A stretch of 38,229 nt of DNA from Rubrivivax sp. GTDB taxonomy: Bacteria > Pseudomonadota > Gammaproteobacteria > Burkholderiales > Burkholderiaceae_C. The notes beneath the pieces were generated by a model, which saw nothing but the letters and a program-made list of their open reading frames with translations, was not told the origin of the DNA and did no database searches. The position numbers were made by a program, and so were the translations under genes. Within the stretch, counting starts at the first letter, position 1; each line of letters starts with the position of its first letter. Location of the stretch: positions 1-38,229 of the forward strand of contig JAUXRG010000046.1 in the NCBI GenBank assembly GCA_030681795.1, in the 5' to 3' direction. Positions 1-8,175 of the stretch are shown one piece after another.

Positions 1-128
1 CCCTCGCGCGCATCAGGCGGCCGCTCGGTACCCTCGCGCGCATCAGGCGGCCGCTCGGTACCCTCGCGCGCATCAGGCGGCCGCTCGGTACCCTCGCGCG
101 CATCAGGCGGCCGCTCGGTACCCTCGCG
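1..128. repeat. Adapter- or linker-like 30-base tandem repeat (probable artefact)
   Basis: Four identical, head-to-tail copies of a 30-base unit fill bases 1-120, and a fifth begins but stops after 8 bases. Each unit contains GCGGCCGC (NotI), and GGTACC (KpnI) forms at every junction. From memory, the part beginning CCCTCGCG and ending CATCAG resembles the 454 'A' adapter apart from one extra G. Perfect identity, dense rare-cutter sites and a position at the very end argue for a linker or adapter concatemer rather than natural DNA. Native sequence appears to resume near base 129. It is not a CRISPR array because nothing separates the copies. Confidence 0.85.
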
Positions 129-1806
129 GTATGGCCGCCAGCAGCCGCTTCGTGTAGTCCTCGCGCGGCGCGGCCAGGATCTGCGCGGCGCTGGCCTGCT
201 CGACGACCAGGCCATCCTTCATCACCAGCACCTCGTCGCTGATGAAGCGCACCACCGCCAGGTCGTGGCTGATGAAGACGTAGCTCAGGCCGAACTCGTC
301 CTGCAGGTCGCGCAGAAGGTTCAGCACCTGGGCCTGCACCGAGACGTCCAGCGCCGAGACCGCTTCGTCGAGCACCAGCACTTCAGGATTCAAAGTCAAA
401 CAGCGCGCGATGGCCACGCGCTGGCGCTGGCCGCCACTGAATTCATGCGGGTATTTGCCGAAGGCGCGGCCGTCCAGGCCCACTTTCTCGAGCAAGGCGC
501 GGGCGCGCTGTTCGCGCTCGGCCAGGGTGGTGCCAATGCCGTGGATGGCCATCGGCTCGACCAAGGCCTGCCCAATGGTGAAGCGCGGGTTCAGGCTGGC
601 GTAGGGGTTCTGGAAGACGATCTGGATGCGCCGGCGCATGAGCTGGCGGTCCACATCGTTGAGCTTGAGCAGGTTGCGGCCATCGAAGATGACTTCGCCG
701 CCCTCGGGCCCGCGGTTCGGTTCGTGCAGGCGCAGCAGGGCCAGGCCCATGGTCGTCTTGCCCGAGCCCGATTCGCCCACCACGCCCAGCGTGTGGCCCT
801 TGCGCAGGCGGAAGTTGACGTCGCTCACGGCCTTGAATTCGCGCCGGCCGAACAAGCCCTTCCTGAGCCAGAAGCTCTTGGACAGCGATCGCGCTTCGAG
901 CACCACGGGCGCGGCGGGATCCTTGGCCTGGGCGTGCTGTCGGGCCTGCCGGCCCGCAATGTGGTCGTCGATGACCATCAGCCGCGCCGGGTTGCCTTCC
1001 AGGCTGGGCCGGCAGGCCAGCAAGGCCTTGGTGTAGTCGTCCCGCGGGGCCTCGAAGATGCGTGCCACGGGGCCCTGCTCGCGCACCACGCCACCGCGCA
1101 TGACGACCACGTGGTCGGCGATCTCGCCGACCAGGCCGAGGTCGTGGCTGATGAAGAGCACGCTCATGCGCCGCTCGGTCTTCAGGCGCGCGAGCAGCTC
1201 CATGATCTGGCGCTGGATGGTCACGTCCAGCGCGGTGGTCGGCTCGTCGGCGATCAGCAGCTTGGGCTCGCAGGCCAGCGCCATGGCGATCATCACGCGC
1301 TGCTGCTGGCCGCCACTCATCTCGTGCGGGTAGCTCGCCAGCCGGCGCTTGGGCTCGGGGATGCCCACCTCGCCCAGCAGTTCCTCGGCGCGCGCCAGCG
1401 CCTGGCGGCGGCCCATGCCCAGGTGCTTCATCAGCGGCTCGCACAACTGCTGGCCGACATCGAATACCGGGTTGAGCGAACTCATCGGGTCCTGGAAGAC
1501 GCAGGCGATCTCGCGCCCGCGCAGGGCCTGCAGCTCGGCCAGGCCGGCCTGCAGCAGATCCTTGCCCTGCCAGTGGATGCGGCCGCTGCGCTGGGCGTTC
1601 TCGGGCAACAGGTTGAGCACCGACATGGCGGTGACGCTCTTGCCCGAGCCCGATTCGCCGACCAGCGCCACGGTGGTGTGCTCGGGCACGTCGAAGCTCA
1701 CGCCCTGGACGGCTTGCGCGAGCACGCCGCGGCCCATGCGGAAGGCAACATCCAGGTCCTGGATCGACAGCAGCACTTCAGTGGCTCCGGTAGGCGGGCA
1801 TGGCAT
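103..1806 (-). CDS. yejF: Peptide ABC transporter, double ATP-binding protein (YejF/DppDF type), 3' end artificial
   Basis: This protein energises import of oligopeptides across the inner membrane by the two permeases encoded just upstream. It carries two complete ABC domains in one chain. The first has Walker A GESGSGKS near residue 50, signature MSGGQQQR near 163 and Walker B LLIADEP near 184. The second has GESGSGKT near 344, FSGGQRQR near 457 and [12 protein letters not shown] near 477. DppD-type tails follow each domain. The last five residues (YRAAA) and the stop codon are read from the adapter-like repeat at bases 1-128, so the true C-terminus is missing. ATG at 1806 is taken as the start. 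GTG at 1776, preceded by GGAG at 8 nt, is a good alternative because homology begins at LLSIQ. The choice of YejF over separate DppD and DppF rests on the fused double domain. Confidence 0.85.
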   Translation of the reverse strand: MPCPPTGATEVLLSIQDLDVAFRMGRGVLAQAVQGVSFDVPEHTTVALVGESGSGKSVTAMSVLNLLPENAQRSGRIHWQGKDLLQAGLAELQALRGREIACVFQDPMSSLNPVFDVGQQLCEPLMKHLGMGRRQALARAEELLGEVGIPEPKRRLASYPHEMSGGQQQRVMIAMALACEPKLLIADEPTTALDVTIQRQIMELLARLKTERRMSVLFISHDLGLVGEIADHVVVMRGGVVREQGPVARIFEAPRDDYTKALLACRPSLEGNPARLMVIDDHIAGRQARQHAQAKDPAAPVVLEARSLSKSFWLRKGLFGRREFKAVSDVNFRLRKGHTLGVVGESGSGKTTMGLALLRLHEPNRGPEGGEVIFDGRNLLKLNDVDRQLMRRRIQIVFQNPYASLNPRFTIGQALVEPMAIHGIGTTLAEREQRARALLEKVGLDGRAFGKYPHEFSGGQRQRVAIARCLTLNPEVLVLDEAVSALDVSVQAQVLNLLRDLQDEFGLSYVFISHDLAVVRFISDEVLVMKDGLVVEQASAAQILAAPREDYTKRLLAAIPRGYRAAA

Positions 1807-1810
1807 CAAG

Positions 1811-1890
1811 CAAACGCCGCGGAACCGGCTTTGCCGGGCCGCTGGCGTTGCCCCCTTGAGCGGGAGCGGCGAAGCCGCTTCGGGGGTGGG
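1811..1890. repeat. Intergenic palindromic repeat (REP-like) in the transporter operon
   Basis: The gap between the YejE-like and YejF-like genes is filled by two hairpins. CCGGC-TTT-GCCGG lies at 1825-1837. A longer structure has core AGCGGC-GAA-GCCGCT at 1865-1879, flanked by CCCCC (1851-1855) and GGGGG (1882-1886). There is no T-run, so it is not a clear rho-independent terminator. The wording resembles short dispersed intergenic repeats that I recall from Comamonadaceae genomes. It may adjust expression of the downstream ATPase or stabilise the mRNA. Confidence 0.55.
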
Positions 1891-2949
1891 TCACTCCAGC
1901 CCCCGCAGCTTGGGGTCCAGCGCATCGCGCAGCGCATCGGCCATCAAGGAAAAAGCGGTGACGAATACCGCCATGAAGAGCGTGGCCGCGGCCAGCTGCC
2001 ACCAGTGGCCGAGCAGCAGTTCGCTTTGTGATTCGGCGAGCATGGTGCCCCAGCTCACCTGGTCCACGCGCACGCCCAGGCCCAGGTAGCTGAGGATGAC
2101 TTCGGCCTTGATGAAGCCCACCGCGAGCAGGCTCATGCGCACCAGCACCACGTGGCTCACGTTGGGCAGGATGTGGCGGAAGATGCGGCTCATGCGGCTG
2201 GCACCCATGGCTTCGGCGGCGCGCACGTATTCGCGGCTGGTGTGCTTGATGAACTCGCCGCGCACCTGGCGGTACATGCCCGTCCAGCCGGTGAGCGCCA
2301 GGATCACGACCACGCTCTGCACGCCACGCCCCACCACCGCGGCGAAGGCGAAGATGAGCAGGATATTGGGGATGGACTGGAAGACGTTGTAGAGCCACTC
2401 GAGCAGGTCACCGACCTTGCCGCCGAAGAAGCCCCCGAAGGCGCCCAGCGCCGTGCCGATGAGGGTGGCCACCAGGGCCGCCATCACGCCCACGAAGACC
2501 GAGATCTCGCTGCCCTTGACGGCCTTGGCCAGCACGTCGCGGCCCAGGCGGTCGCCACCGAATGGCAAGGTGGGGGCCTTCACCGTCTCGGTGGTCTGGA
2601 ACTGCCTGGCGCGCTCGGCCCATTCCTGGTAGCGCGGGGCCAGCGGGTCGATGTCGCTGAGGTCCACGTTGGGCCCCTTGGGCACGACGATGACGCTGCG
2701 GGCCTGCTGCGGCGCGGCCGGGCCCATGAAGGTGGGCGGCGCGTCGGGCAAGCCCACTTCGGCCTGCCAGTTCCCGGCCACCAGGCCCAGGCCAGACAGC
2801 GCGATGAGCAAGAGAAATAGCGCCACGATCACCAGCGAGGCCAGGCCCACGCGGTCGGCCTTGAAGCGGCGCCAGGCGGCGTGCCAGACGCCTTCGCTGT
2901 GCTGCAGGGTGTCGTCCAGCGCGCCGTCGGCGGAAAGCACGGCGCTCAT
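1891..2949 (-). CDS. yejE: Peptide ABC transporter permease (YejE/DppC-like)
   Basis: This inner-membrane permease of 352 aa forms half of the channel of a peptide importer. A short cytoplasmic N-terminus (HAAWRRFKADRVG) leads into the first membrane helix, as in the OppC N-terminal domain. A periplasmic stretch of roughly 100 residues follows, then the BPD_transp_1 domain. The EAA loop that contacts the ATPase is visible as EYVRAAEAMGASRMSRIF, with the conserved downstream ILPN. The start at 2949 has a strong ribosome site (GGAGG five bases upstream). It follows the YejB-like gene after 76 bases occupied by a palindromic repeat and precedes the ATPase gene. Length and layout match DppC/YejE. 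The exact substrate cannot be told from the sequence. Confidence 0.88.
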   Translation of the reverse strand: MSAVLSADGALDDTLQHSEGVWHAAWRRFKADRVGLASLVIVALFLLLIALSGLGLVAGNWQAEVGLPDAPPTFMGPAAPQQARSVIVVPKGPNVDLSDIDPLAPRYQEWAERARQFQTTETVKAPTLPFGGDRLGRDVLAKAVKGSEISVFVGVMAALVATLIGTALGAFGGFFGGKVGDLLEWLYNVFQSIPNILLIFAFAAVVGRGVQSVVVILALTGWTGMYRQVRGEFIKHTSREYVRAAEAMGASRMSRIFRHILPNVSHVVLVRMSLLAVGFIKAEVILSYLGLGVRVDQVSWGTMLAESQSELLLGHWWQLAAATLFMAVFVTAFSLMADALRDALDPKLRGLE

Positions 2950-2961
2950 TTCGACCTCCGC

Positions 2962-3025
2962 CGAGCCGCCTCAAGGAGGGCGAACGCCCCCTCGGGGGGA
3001 AGCGAACGAATGTGAGCGTGGGGGC
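2962..3025. repeat. Second REP-like intergenic repeat
   Basis: The 76-base gap between the two permease genes holds GC-rich palindromic sequence, including CCCCC-TC-GGGGG at 2987-2998 and a trailing part ending GTGGGGGCTCA. It differs from the repeat at 1811-1890 but is of the same kind, so both gaps of this operon carry such elements. No terminator T-run is present. Confidence 0.5.
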
Positions 3026-3964
3026 TCATTTCAGTACTACCCGCGGGTCGACCAGCTTGTAGGCCAGGTCGGTGGCCAGGTTGATGAGCATGGTCAGCGC
3101 CGCCAGATAGATCGTCACCGCCTGGATCACCGGGAAGTCACTGCGGTTGACCGCCAGCAGCACCTCGCGCCCCAGGCCCGGGATGGAGAAGAAGACCTCG
3201 ATCAGGAACGAGCCCACGAAGATGCTCGGCAACTGCAGCCCGATGTTGGTGAGGATGGGGATCATGGCGTTGCGCAGCACGTGGCGGAACAGCACCACGC
3301 CCTCGGTCATGCCCTTGGCGCGCGCGGTGCGCACGTAGTCCTGGCCCAGTTCATCGAGCAGGAAGCTGCGGTACAGCCGGGTTTGCGGCGCGATGCCCAC
3401 CATCACCGCCAGCAGCACCGGCAGCGGCGCGTAGGTGAGCAGGTTGGTCAGCACGCTGTCGCTCCAGCCCTGCACCGGGAACCAGCCGAGCTGGAAACCG
3501 AACAGGTACTGGCCGACGATGACGTAGACCAGGAAACTGATCGACAGCGCCACCGTGGTGGCCACCATGATCATGCGGTCGGTGAGGCTGCCGCGCTGGT
3601 AGGCCACCCACATGGCGATGGGCAGCGCCAGGAAGACATCGAGGATGAGGATGGGCGTCATCACCGTCAGCGTGGCCGGCAGCCGCGTCGCGAAGAGGTT
3701 GCTCACGGCCTCGTTGGTGGCCCAGCTCTTGCCCCAGTCGAAGGTCACGATCTGCTTGACGAAAATCCCCAGCTGCACCCACACCGGCTCGTTCAGGCCG
3801 AGTTGCTGGCGGATCGCCTCGACCTGTTCCTGCGTGGCGTTGAGGCCGCCGAGCACCTCGGCGGGGTCGCCGCCGAAAGTCTTGAAGAGGAAGAACACCA
3901 GCAGCACCACGCCAGCCAGCGTGGGGATCATCTGCCACAGGCGCCGTATCAGGTATGCGGCCAT
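3026..3964 (-). CDS. yejB: Peptide ABC transporter permease (YejB/DppB-like)
   Basis: This inner-membrane permease of 312 aa is the partner of the DppC-like protein. It opens with MAAYLIRRLWQMIPTLAGVV, the typical DppB first helix. A periplasmic loop follows, then the BPD_transp_1 domain with EAA loop DYVRTARAKGMTEGVVLFRH and a C-terminal helix ending PRVVLK. At 312 aa it is closer to DppB than to the ~360-aa E. coli YejB, so the Yej name is provisional. It is the first gene of the minus-strand transporter operon (permease, permease, ATPase). It is divergently transcribed from the patatin-like gene, with 145 bases between them. No solute-binding protein is adjacent; two candidates lie 8-11 kb away. 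Confidence 0.87.
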   Translation of the reverse strand: MAAYLIRRLWQMIPTLAGVVLLVFFLFKTFGGDPAEVLGGLNATQEQVEAIRQQLGLNEPVWVQLGIFVKQIVTFDWGKSWATNEAVSNLFATRLPATLTVMTPILILDVFLALPIAMWVAYQRGSLTDRMIMVATTVALSISFLVYVIVGQYLFGFQLGWFPVQGWSDSVLTNLLTYAPLPVLLAVMVGIAPQTRLYRSFLLDELGQDYVRTARAKGMTEGVVLFRHVLRNAMIPILTNIGLQLPSIFVGSFLIEVFFSIPGLGREVLLAVNRSDFPVIQAVTIYLAALTMLINLATDLAYKLVDPRVVLK

Positions 3965-4109
3965 CGAGTCGACTCCGGGGCTTGTGCGTTGCGGCGCATG
4001 GGCAAGCTGAACTTGGGATGCGCGAGTGTATGAGGCGCGCCGCGGGCCGCCGCGGGCAATCGGTTAGATTTCGCGCTCCGCTGGTCTGGCGACCCAACCT
4101 AGAGAACCG
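3965..4109. other. Divergent intergenic region between transporter and patatin genes
   Basis: These 145 bases must hold the promoters for the leftward peptide-transporter operon and the rightward cNMP-binding/patatin gene. I see no convincing -35/-10 pair or palindromic operator. AGAGAACCG just upstream of the ATG at 4110 is a weak ribosome site. Confidence 0.4.
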
Positions 4110-5990
4110 ATGCTCGCGCGATTTCAGGAAGAGTTGCTGGACCGGCACTTGCAGGCGCTGCTGGGGGAGGTCGAGCCGTTCGCCCTGGAGCTGCTGCACC
4201 GCCACCTGGAATGGGTGTCGCTGGCCGGCGGACAGACGCTGATGGCGCAGGGTGAGCCCGGCGACTCGATGTACCTGGTGATCAGCGGCCGGCTGCGCGC
4301 CTACGTGCGGGGCGAAGACGGCGACGAGCGCATGGTGCGCGAGATGGCGCGGGGCCAGGTCGTCGGCGAGATGAGCCTGTATACCGACGAGCCCCGCTCG
4401 GCCAGCGTGGTGGCGATCCGCGACTCGGTGCTGGTTCGGCTGGGCAAGGCGGCGTTCAGCGAACTGCTGGCCAGCAGTGCGCGCATCTCGATCCTGCTCA
4501 CGCGGCAGATCATCCACCGCCTGCAAAACCCGCAACCCCGCTCCGACCTGGCGCGGCCGGTGACGATCACCCTGCTGCCCATTTCGGCCGGCGTCGATGT
4601 GGCGCACATCTGCAGCCTGCTGGCGGCGCAGCTGGCCCTCAAGGCGCGCGTGTGCATCGTCGATGCAGCGGGCATCGACCAGGCCCTGCGCCAGCCCGGC
4701 ATCGCGTCCAGCGAGCCCGGCGACCTGGCGCTGGACCGCCGCATCGGCTTGCACCTCGACGAGATCGAGGCCGCACACGACTACGTGCTGCTGCTCGCCG
4801 ACGACCACCCCAGCGCCTGGACGCAGCGCTGCTGCCGGCGCTGCGACGAAGTGCTGCTGCTCGCCGACGCCGACCAGCCGCCGCGGCTGCACGAGAGCGA
4901 GCGTGAGTGCCTGATGGTGCGGCCGGGCCGCACCGAGGCCAGCGAAACCCTGGTCCTGCTGCACCCGGCCGAACGCCGCTGCCCGCAGGGCACGCGGCAC
5001 TGGCTGGAGCGCCGGCCAGTGAGCGGCCACCTGCACATCCGCCCGGCGCTGGAGCGCGACATCGCGCGGCTGGCGCGCGTGCAGAGCGGCAGCGCCGTCG
5101 GGCTGGTGTTCGGCGGCGGCGGAGCGCGAGGCTGCGCCCACCTCGGCATCGTGCAGGCGCTGCAGGAGCACGGCATCGAGATCGATTTCGTCGGCGGCAC
5201 CAGCATCGGCGCGGTGATGGCCGCGCTGGTGGCCACCGACCGGCCGCTGCCGGAGGTGATGGCCGTGGCTCGCCGGTCCTTCAGCGTCAACCCGACCGGC
5301 GACTTCAACCTGTTGCCGATGATCTCGCTCATCGCGGGGCGCCGGCTGCGCCGCGTCGTCGGCGCTGCGGCGCACGAGCTGCTGGGCTTGGACGCCGACG
5401 TCGAGGACCTGTGGAAGACCTACTTCTGCGTGGCCAGCAACTACTCGCAGGCCAGCGAGCTGGTCATCTCGCGTGGCAACCTGCTGCAGGGCCTCCTGGC
5501 CAGCATCGCCATCCCCGGCGCGCTGCCCCCGGTGGTGCATGACGGCGACCTGCTGTGCGACGGCGGCACCTTCAACAATTTTCCGGTCGACGTGATGCGC
5601 GACATGCGCAGCATCGGCAAGGTCATCGGCGTGGACCTGAGTGCGCGCAAGCCGCGGCGCATCGCCCACGTCGACATGCCCGGCGCCTGGGCGCTTGTGC
5701 GCGACCGCCTGCGGCCCAGGGGGCAGCGCCGCTATCGGCTGCCCTCGCTGGTGTCGTACCTGATGAACGTCACCGTGCTGTACAGCACTTCGCGCGAGCG
5801 CCAGGCGCGCCGGCTCACCGACCTGTATTTCAACCCGCCGCTGGAGCGCGTGGGCATGCTGCAGTGGGAGAAGTTCGACGACATCGTGGCGCAGGGCCAC
5901 GCACATGGCGTGGCCGTGCTGGCCGCGCTGCCCGAGGCGGCACCGCCGCCCGGCCGGACCGAAGATGAGCAAGCCCTCGGCGCCGCCTGA
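4110..5990 (+). CDS. Cyclic-nucleotide-binding domain/patatin-like phospholipase (NTE/RssA family)
   Basis: This 626-aa protein is a predicted serine lipid acyl hydrolase with an N-terminal sensor domain. Residues ~15-130 form a cNMP-binding (CAP_ED) fold, with ISGRLRAYVRGEDGDERM and GQVVGEMSLYTDEPRSASV marking the beta-roll and phosphate-binding cassette. Residues ~150-300 resemble a degenerate MinD-like nucleotide-binding region without a Walker A. The patatin domain starts near 330 with the oxyanion loop GGGGARG (335-341), the nucleophile elbow GTSIG (Ser365) and the catalytic Asp of DGG (Asp484), so the Ser-Asp dyad is complete. The order matches the bacterial neuropathy-target-esterase family. 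The gene overlaps the next one by 26 bases, so translational coupling is likely. A nucleotide cyclase-domain gene lies nearby (8907-11717), but whether it supplies a ligand is unknown. Confidence 0.9.
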   Translation: MLARFQEELLDRHLQALLGEVEPFALELLHRHLEWVSLAGGQTLMAQGEPGDSMYLVISGRLRAYVRGEDGDERMVREMARGQVVGEMSLYTDEPRSASVVAIRDSVLVRLGKAAFSELLASSARISILLTRQIIHRLQNPQPRSDLARPVTITLLPISAGVDVAHICSLLAAQLALKARVCIVDAAGIDQALRQPGIASSEPGDLALDRRIGLHLDEIEAAHDYVLLLADDHPSAWTQRCCRRCDEVLLLADADQPPRLHESERECLMVRPGRTEASETLVLLHPAERRCPQGTRHWLERRPVSGHLHIRPALERDIARLARVQSGSAVGLVFGGGGARGCAHLGIVQALQEHGIEIDFVGGTSIGAVMAALVATDRPLPEVMAVARRSFSVNPTGDFNLLPMISLIAGRRLRRVVGAAAHELLGLDADVEDLWKTYFCVASNYSQASELVISRGNLLQGLLASIAIPGALPPVVHDGDLLCDGGTFNNFPVDVMRDMRSIGKVIGVDLSARKPRRIAHVDMPGAWALVRDRLRPRGQRRYRLPSLVSYLMNVTVLYSTSRERQARRLTDLYFNPPLERVGMLQWEKFDDIVAQGHAHGVAVLAALPEAAPPPGRTEDEQALGAA

Positions 5991-7920
5991 GGGCCTGCTG
6001 GCCCGGGCGGCCGGCGCCCTGCGGGCCCGCTTTGCCGGTGCCGCGCCAGCTGCCGCGCCGGCCAGCGTGCCCGACCCGTGGCTGCAGGCCCATGCCGGCA
6101 AGCTGTGCAGCGCGCAGCAGGCAGTGCAGGCGGTGCGCGCGGGCGACCATGTCTTCGTCGGCACGGCCTGCGCCACGCCGCGCTCGCTGGTGGCTGCGCT
6201 CGAAGCCTTGGCGCAGCCGCCGGCCGATGTCGAGCTGCTGCACTTCCTGACCGACCACGCGGTGCCGCACGACGCCCAGGGGCAGGCCACCACGCGTTAC
6301 CGTCATCGCAGCTTCTTCGTTGGCGCCGACCTGCGCGCGGCGGTCCGGCAAGGCCTGGCCGAATACGTGCCGATGTCGCTGGCCCGCGTGCCGGGGCTGA
6401 TCGCCATGGGCCGCATCCCGGTGGATGTGGCCTTGATCCAGGTCTCGCCGCCCGACGCCTTCGGCTATGTCAGCCTGGGGGTTTCGGTGGACGTGGTGTC
6501 CGCCGCGGTGGCGCGGGCGCGGGTGGTGATCGCCGAAGTCAACCCGGCCATGCCGCGCACGATGGGCGACTCGACGCTGCACATCGCGCAAATCCACCAC
6601 CTGGTGGCGGTGGACACGCCGGTCATCGAGTACCAGCATCCCGAGCTGCTGGCGCCGGCGATGCAGCAGATTGCGCGCTATATCGGCAGCCTGATCGACG
6701 ACGGCTCGACGCTGCAGATCGGCCTGGGCCGCGTCGCCAACGAAGCGCTCAAGCACCTCGGCGACCACCAGGACCTGGGCATCCACTCCGACGTCATCAC
6801 CGAGGCGATCATTCCGCTGCTGGAAAAAGGCATCCTCAGCGGCCGGCGCAAGACCCACCTGCCCGGCAGGATCGTGACCAGCTTCGCGATGGGTTCGCGC
6901 CGTCTCTACGACCTGATCGACGGCAACCCGCTGTTTTCGTTCCAGCCCATCGACGCGGTCTGCGACCCGGCCATGCTGGCCGCGCAGCACAAGCTGGTGT
7001 CGGTGACGCAGGCCTTCGCGATCGACCTGACCGGCCAGGTCTGCGCCGACCAGTTCAACGGCGACTTCTACGGCGGCATCGCCGCGCAGGCCGAGTTTTT
7101 GCAGGGCGCGACGCGCTCGCTCGGCGGCAAGGCCATCATCTGCCTGGCGGCCACCGAAGACGACGGCCGCAGCTCGCGCATCCGGCCGCAGTTGCGGGCC
7201 GGCGAAGGCGTCACCATCGCGCGCACCGATGTGCATTACGTGGTCACCGAATACGGCATCGCCTACCTGTTCGGCAAGTCGATCCGCGAGCGCGCGGTGG
7301 CCCTCATCCAGATCGCCCACCCCGATTGCCGCGCGGCGCTCTTCGAGCAGGCGCAGGCGCTGCGGCTGGTGCCGGCCGATCAAAAGCTGCGCAGCCTGCG
7401 CGCCTATGCCGTGGAAGACGAGCAGACGGTGACGCTGAAGGACCAGCGCGGCCTGCTGCTGCGCCCGACCACCGCCTCCGACGGTGCGGGCATCCGCGAG
7501 CTCTTCCACCACCTGCCCGAGCGCGACGTCTACACGCGCTTCTTCCGCCGGTTGCGCGGCCTGTCCAACGACGATGTGCAGCGCCTGTGCAACCTCGACT
7601 TCGAGAACGAAGTGGCAAGGGTCGCGGTGAGCGGCACGCGCGAACAGCCGCTGATCGTCGGCCATGCGATGTACGTCATCGACCCCTCGACCAATCTCGC
7701 CGAGACCGCCTTCATCGTCCACCCCGACTGGCAGGGCGTGGGGCTGGGCGGCGCGCTGCAGCGCCAGCTGGCCAGCGATGCCCGGGCGCGCGGCGTGCGG
7801 GGCTTCGTCGCGGAAATTCTGAACGACAACGGGCACATGCTCCGGCTCGCGCGCTCGGGTTCGGCCGAGGTGTGCAGTGAGAACATGGGCGGCTCGGTCA
7901 AGGTGACGACGCTGTTCTGA
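5965..7920 (+). CDS. Acetyl-CoA hydrolase/transferase fused to GNAT acetyltransferase
   Basis: This is a 651-aa two-domain protein. Residues ~40-440 match the acetyl-CoA hydrolase/CoA-transferase family. Characteristic stretches are IHSDVITEAIIPLLEKGIL, DFYGGIAAQAEFLQGATRS and the C-terminal hallmark VVTEYGIAYLFGKSIRERA. Residues ~455-650 form a GNAT N-acetyltransferase domain, with the acetyl-CoA pyrophosphate loop in HPDWQGVGLGGAL. The fusion places acyl-CoA handling and acetyl transfer in one cytoplasmic chain; substrates cannot be read from the sequence. ATG 5965 (MSKPSAPPEG) was chosen over the in-frame ATG 60 bases upstream, whose 20 extra residues look like read-through of the overlapping gene. 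The 26-base overlap with the patatin gene points to one operon. Confidence 0.88.
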   Translation: MSKPSAPPEGLLARAAGALRARFAGAAPAAAPASVPDPWLQAHAGKLCSAQQAVQAVRAGDHVFVGTACATPRSLVAALEALAQPPADVELLHFLTDHAVPHDAQGQATTRYRHRSFFVGADLRAAVRQGLAEYVPMSLARVPGLIAMGRIPVDVALIQVSPPDAFGYVSLGVSVDVVSAAVARARVVIAEVNPAMPRTMGDSTLHIAQIHHLVAVDTPVIEYQHPELLAPAMQQIARYIGSLIDDGSTLQIGLGRVANEALKHLGDHQDLGIHSDVITEAIIPLLEKGILSGRRKTHLPGRIVTSFAMGSRRLYDLIDGNPLFSFQPIDAVCDPAMLAAQHKLVSVTQAFAIDLTGQVCADQFNGDFYGGIAAQAEFLQGATRSLGGKAIICLAATEDDGRSSRIRPQLRAGEGVTIARTDVHYVVTEYGIAYLFGKSIRERAVALIQIAHPDCRAALFEQAQALRLVPADQKLRSLRAYAVEDEQTVTLKDQRGLLLRPTTASDGAGIRELFHHLPERDVYTRFFRRLRGLSNDDVQRLCNLDFENEVARVAVSGTREQPLIVGHAMYVIDPSTNLAETAFIVHPDWQGVGLGGALQRQLASDARARGVRGFVAEILNDNGHMLRLARSGSAEVCSENMGGSVKVTTLF

Positions 7921-8107
7921 GCGGCCCTGGCGGGCGGCGCCTCACCGCGACAGCCGGCTGAGCGGGGAATAGCCGACTCGAAGTGTCGGAATTCTTCACA
8001 CTCGGCCGCGCCCGGGCCGCGCCCGGGCGCGCCACACAGGCTTGCTGGCATGACCCCCTAGAACGGTTTGCCTTGCGCATCAACCACTTGGCGAAGTCCG
8101 ACGAAAT
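7921..8107. other. Intergenic region upstream of the PEP-CTERM gene
   Basis: No gene is supported here. A short GC-rich inverted motif (GGCCGCGCCCGGGCCGCGCCC, 8005-8025 region) follows the acetyl-CoA hydrolase stop and could form a hairpin, but it has no T-run. The likely promoter of the next gene lies at its right edge. Confidence 0.3.
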
Positions 8108-8124
8108 CAGGTGCATATATTGCT
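8108..8124 (+). promoter_or_regulatory. Possible sigma-54 (-24/-12) promoter of the PEP-CTERM gene
   Basis: GG at 8110-8111 and GC at 8122-8123 are separated by exactly ten bases, as sigma-54 promoters require. The -12 element TTGCT is a good match, while the -24 element (AGGTGC) is weaker than TGGCAC. A start of transcription near 8135 would leave ~24 bases before the ribosome site AGGAG at 8159. PEP-CTERM genes in several betaproteobacteria are known to be controlled by sigma-54 with the PrsK/PrsR two-component system, which makes the match more credible. No well-spaced sigma-70 pair was seen. Confidence 0.4.
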
Positions 8125-8175
8125 TGGGTCGCCTTTCGCGCCCGCCCGAACCCCCTTCAGGAGAAACCCTTGAAT

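Noticed and set aside
1..120. CRISPR-like repeat array
   Set aside because: Copies are contiguous with no spacers, perfectly identical and full of cloning sites; an adapter or linker concatemer explains them better.
265..2031. 588-codon plus-strand open frame over the transporter genes
   Set aside because: His/Gln/Ala-rich antisense shadow of the ATPase gene, whose two complete ABC domains leave no doubt which strand codes.
3351..6293. 980-codon minus-strand open frame
   Set aside because: It is antisense to the permease, patatin and CoA-hydrolase genes, rich in Arg/Ala/His/Gln, and shows no domain pattern.
8088..8121. Sigma-70 promoter TTGGCG/TATATT for the PEP-CTERM gene
   Set aside because: Spacing of 22 bases is outside the usable range; the sigma-54-type match is better spaced.
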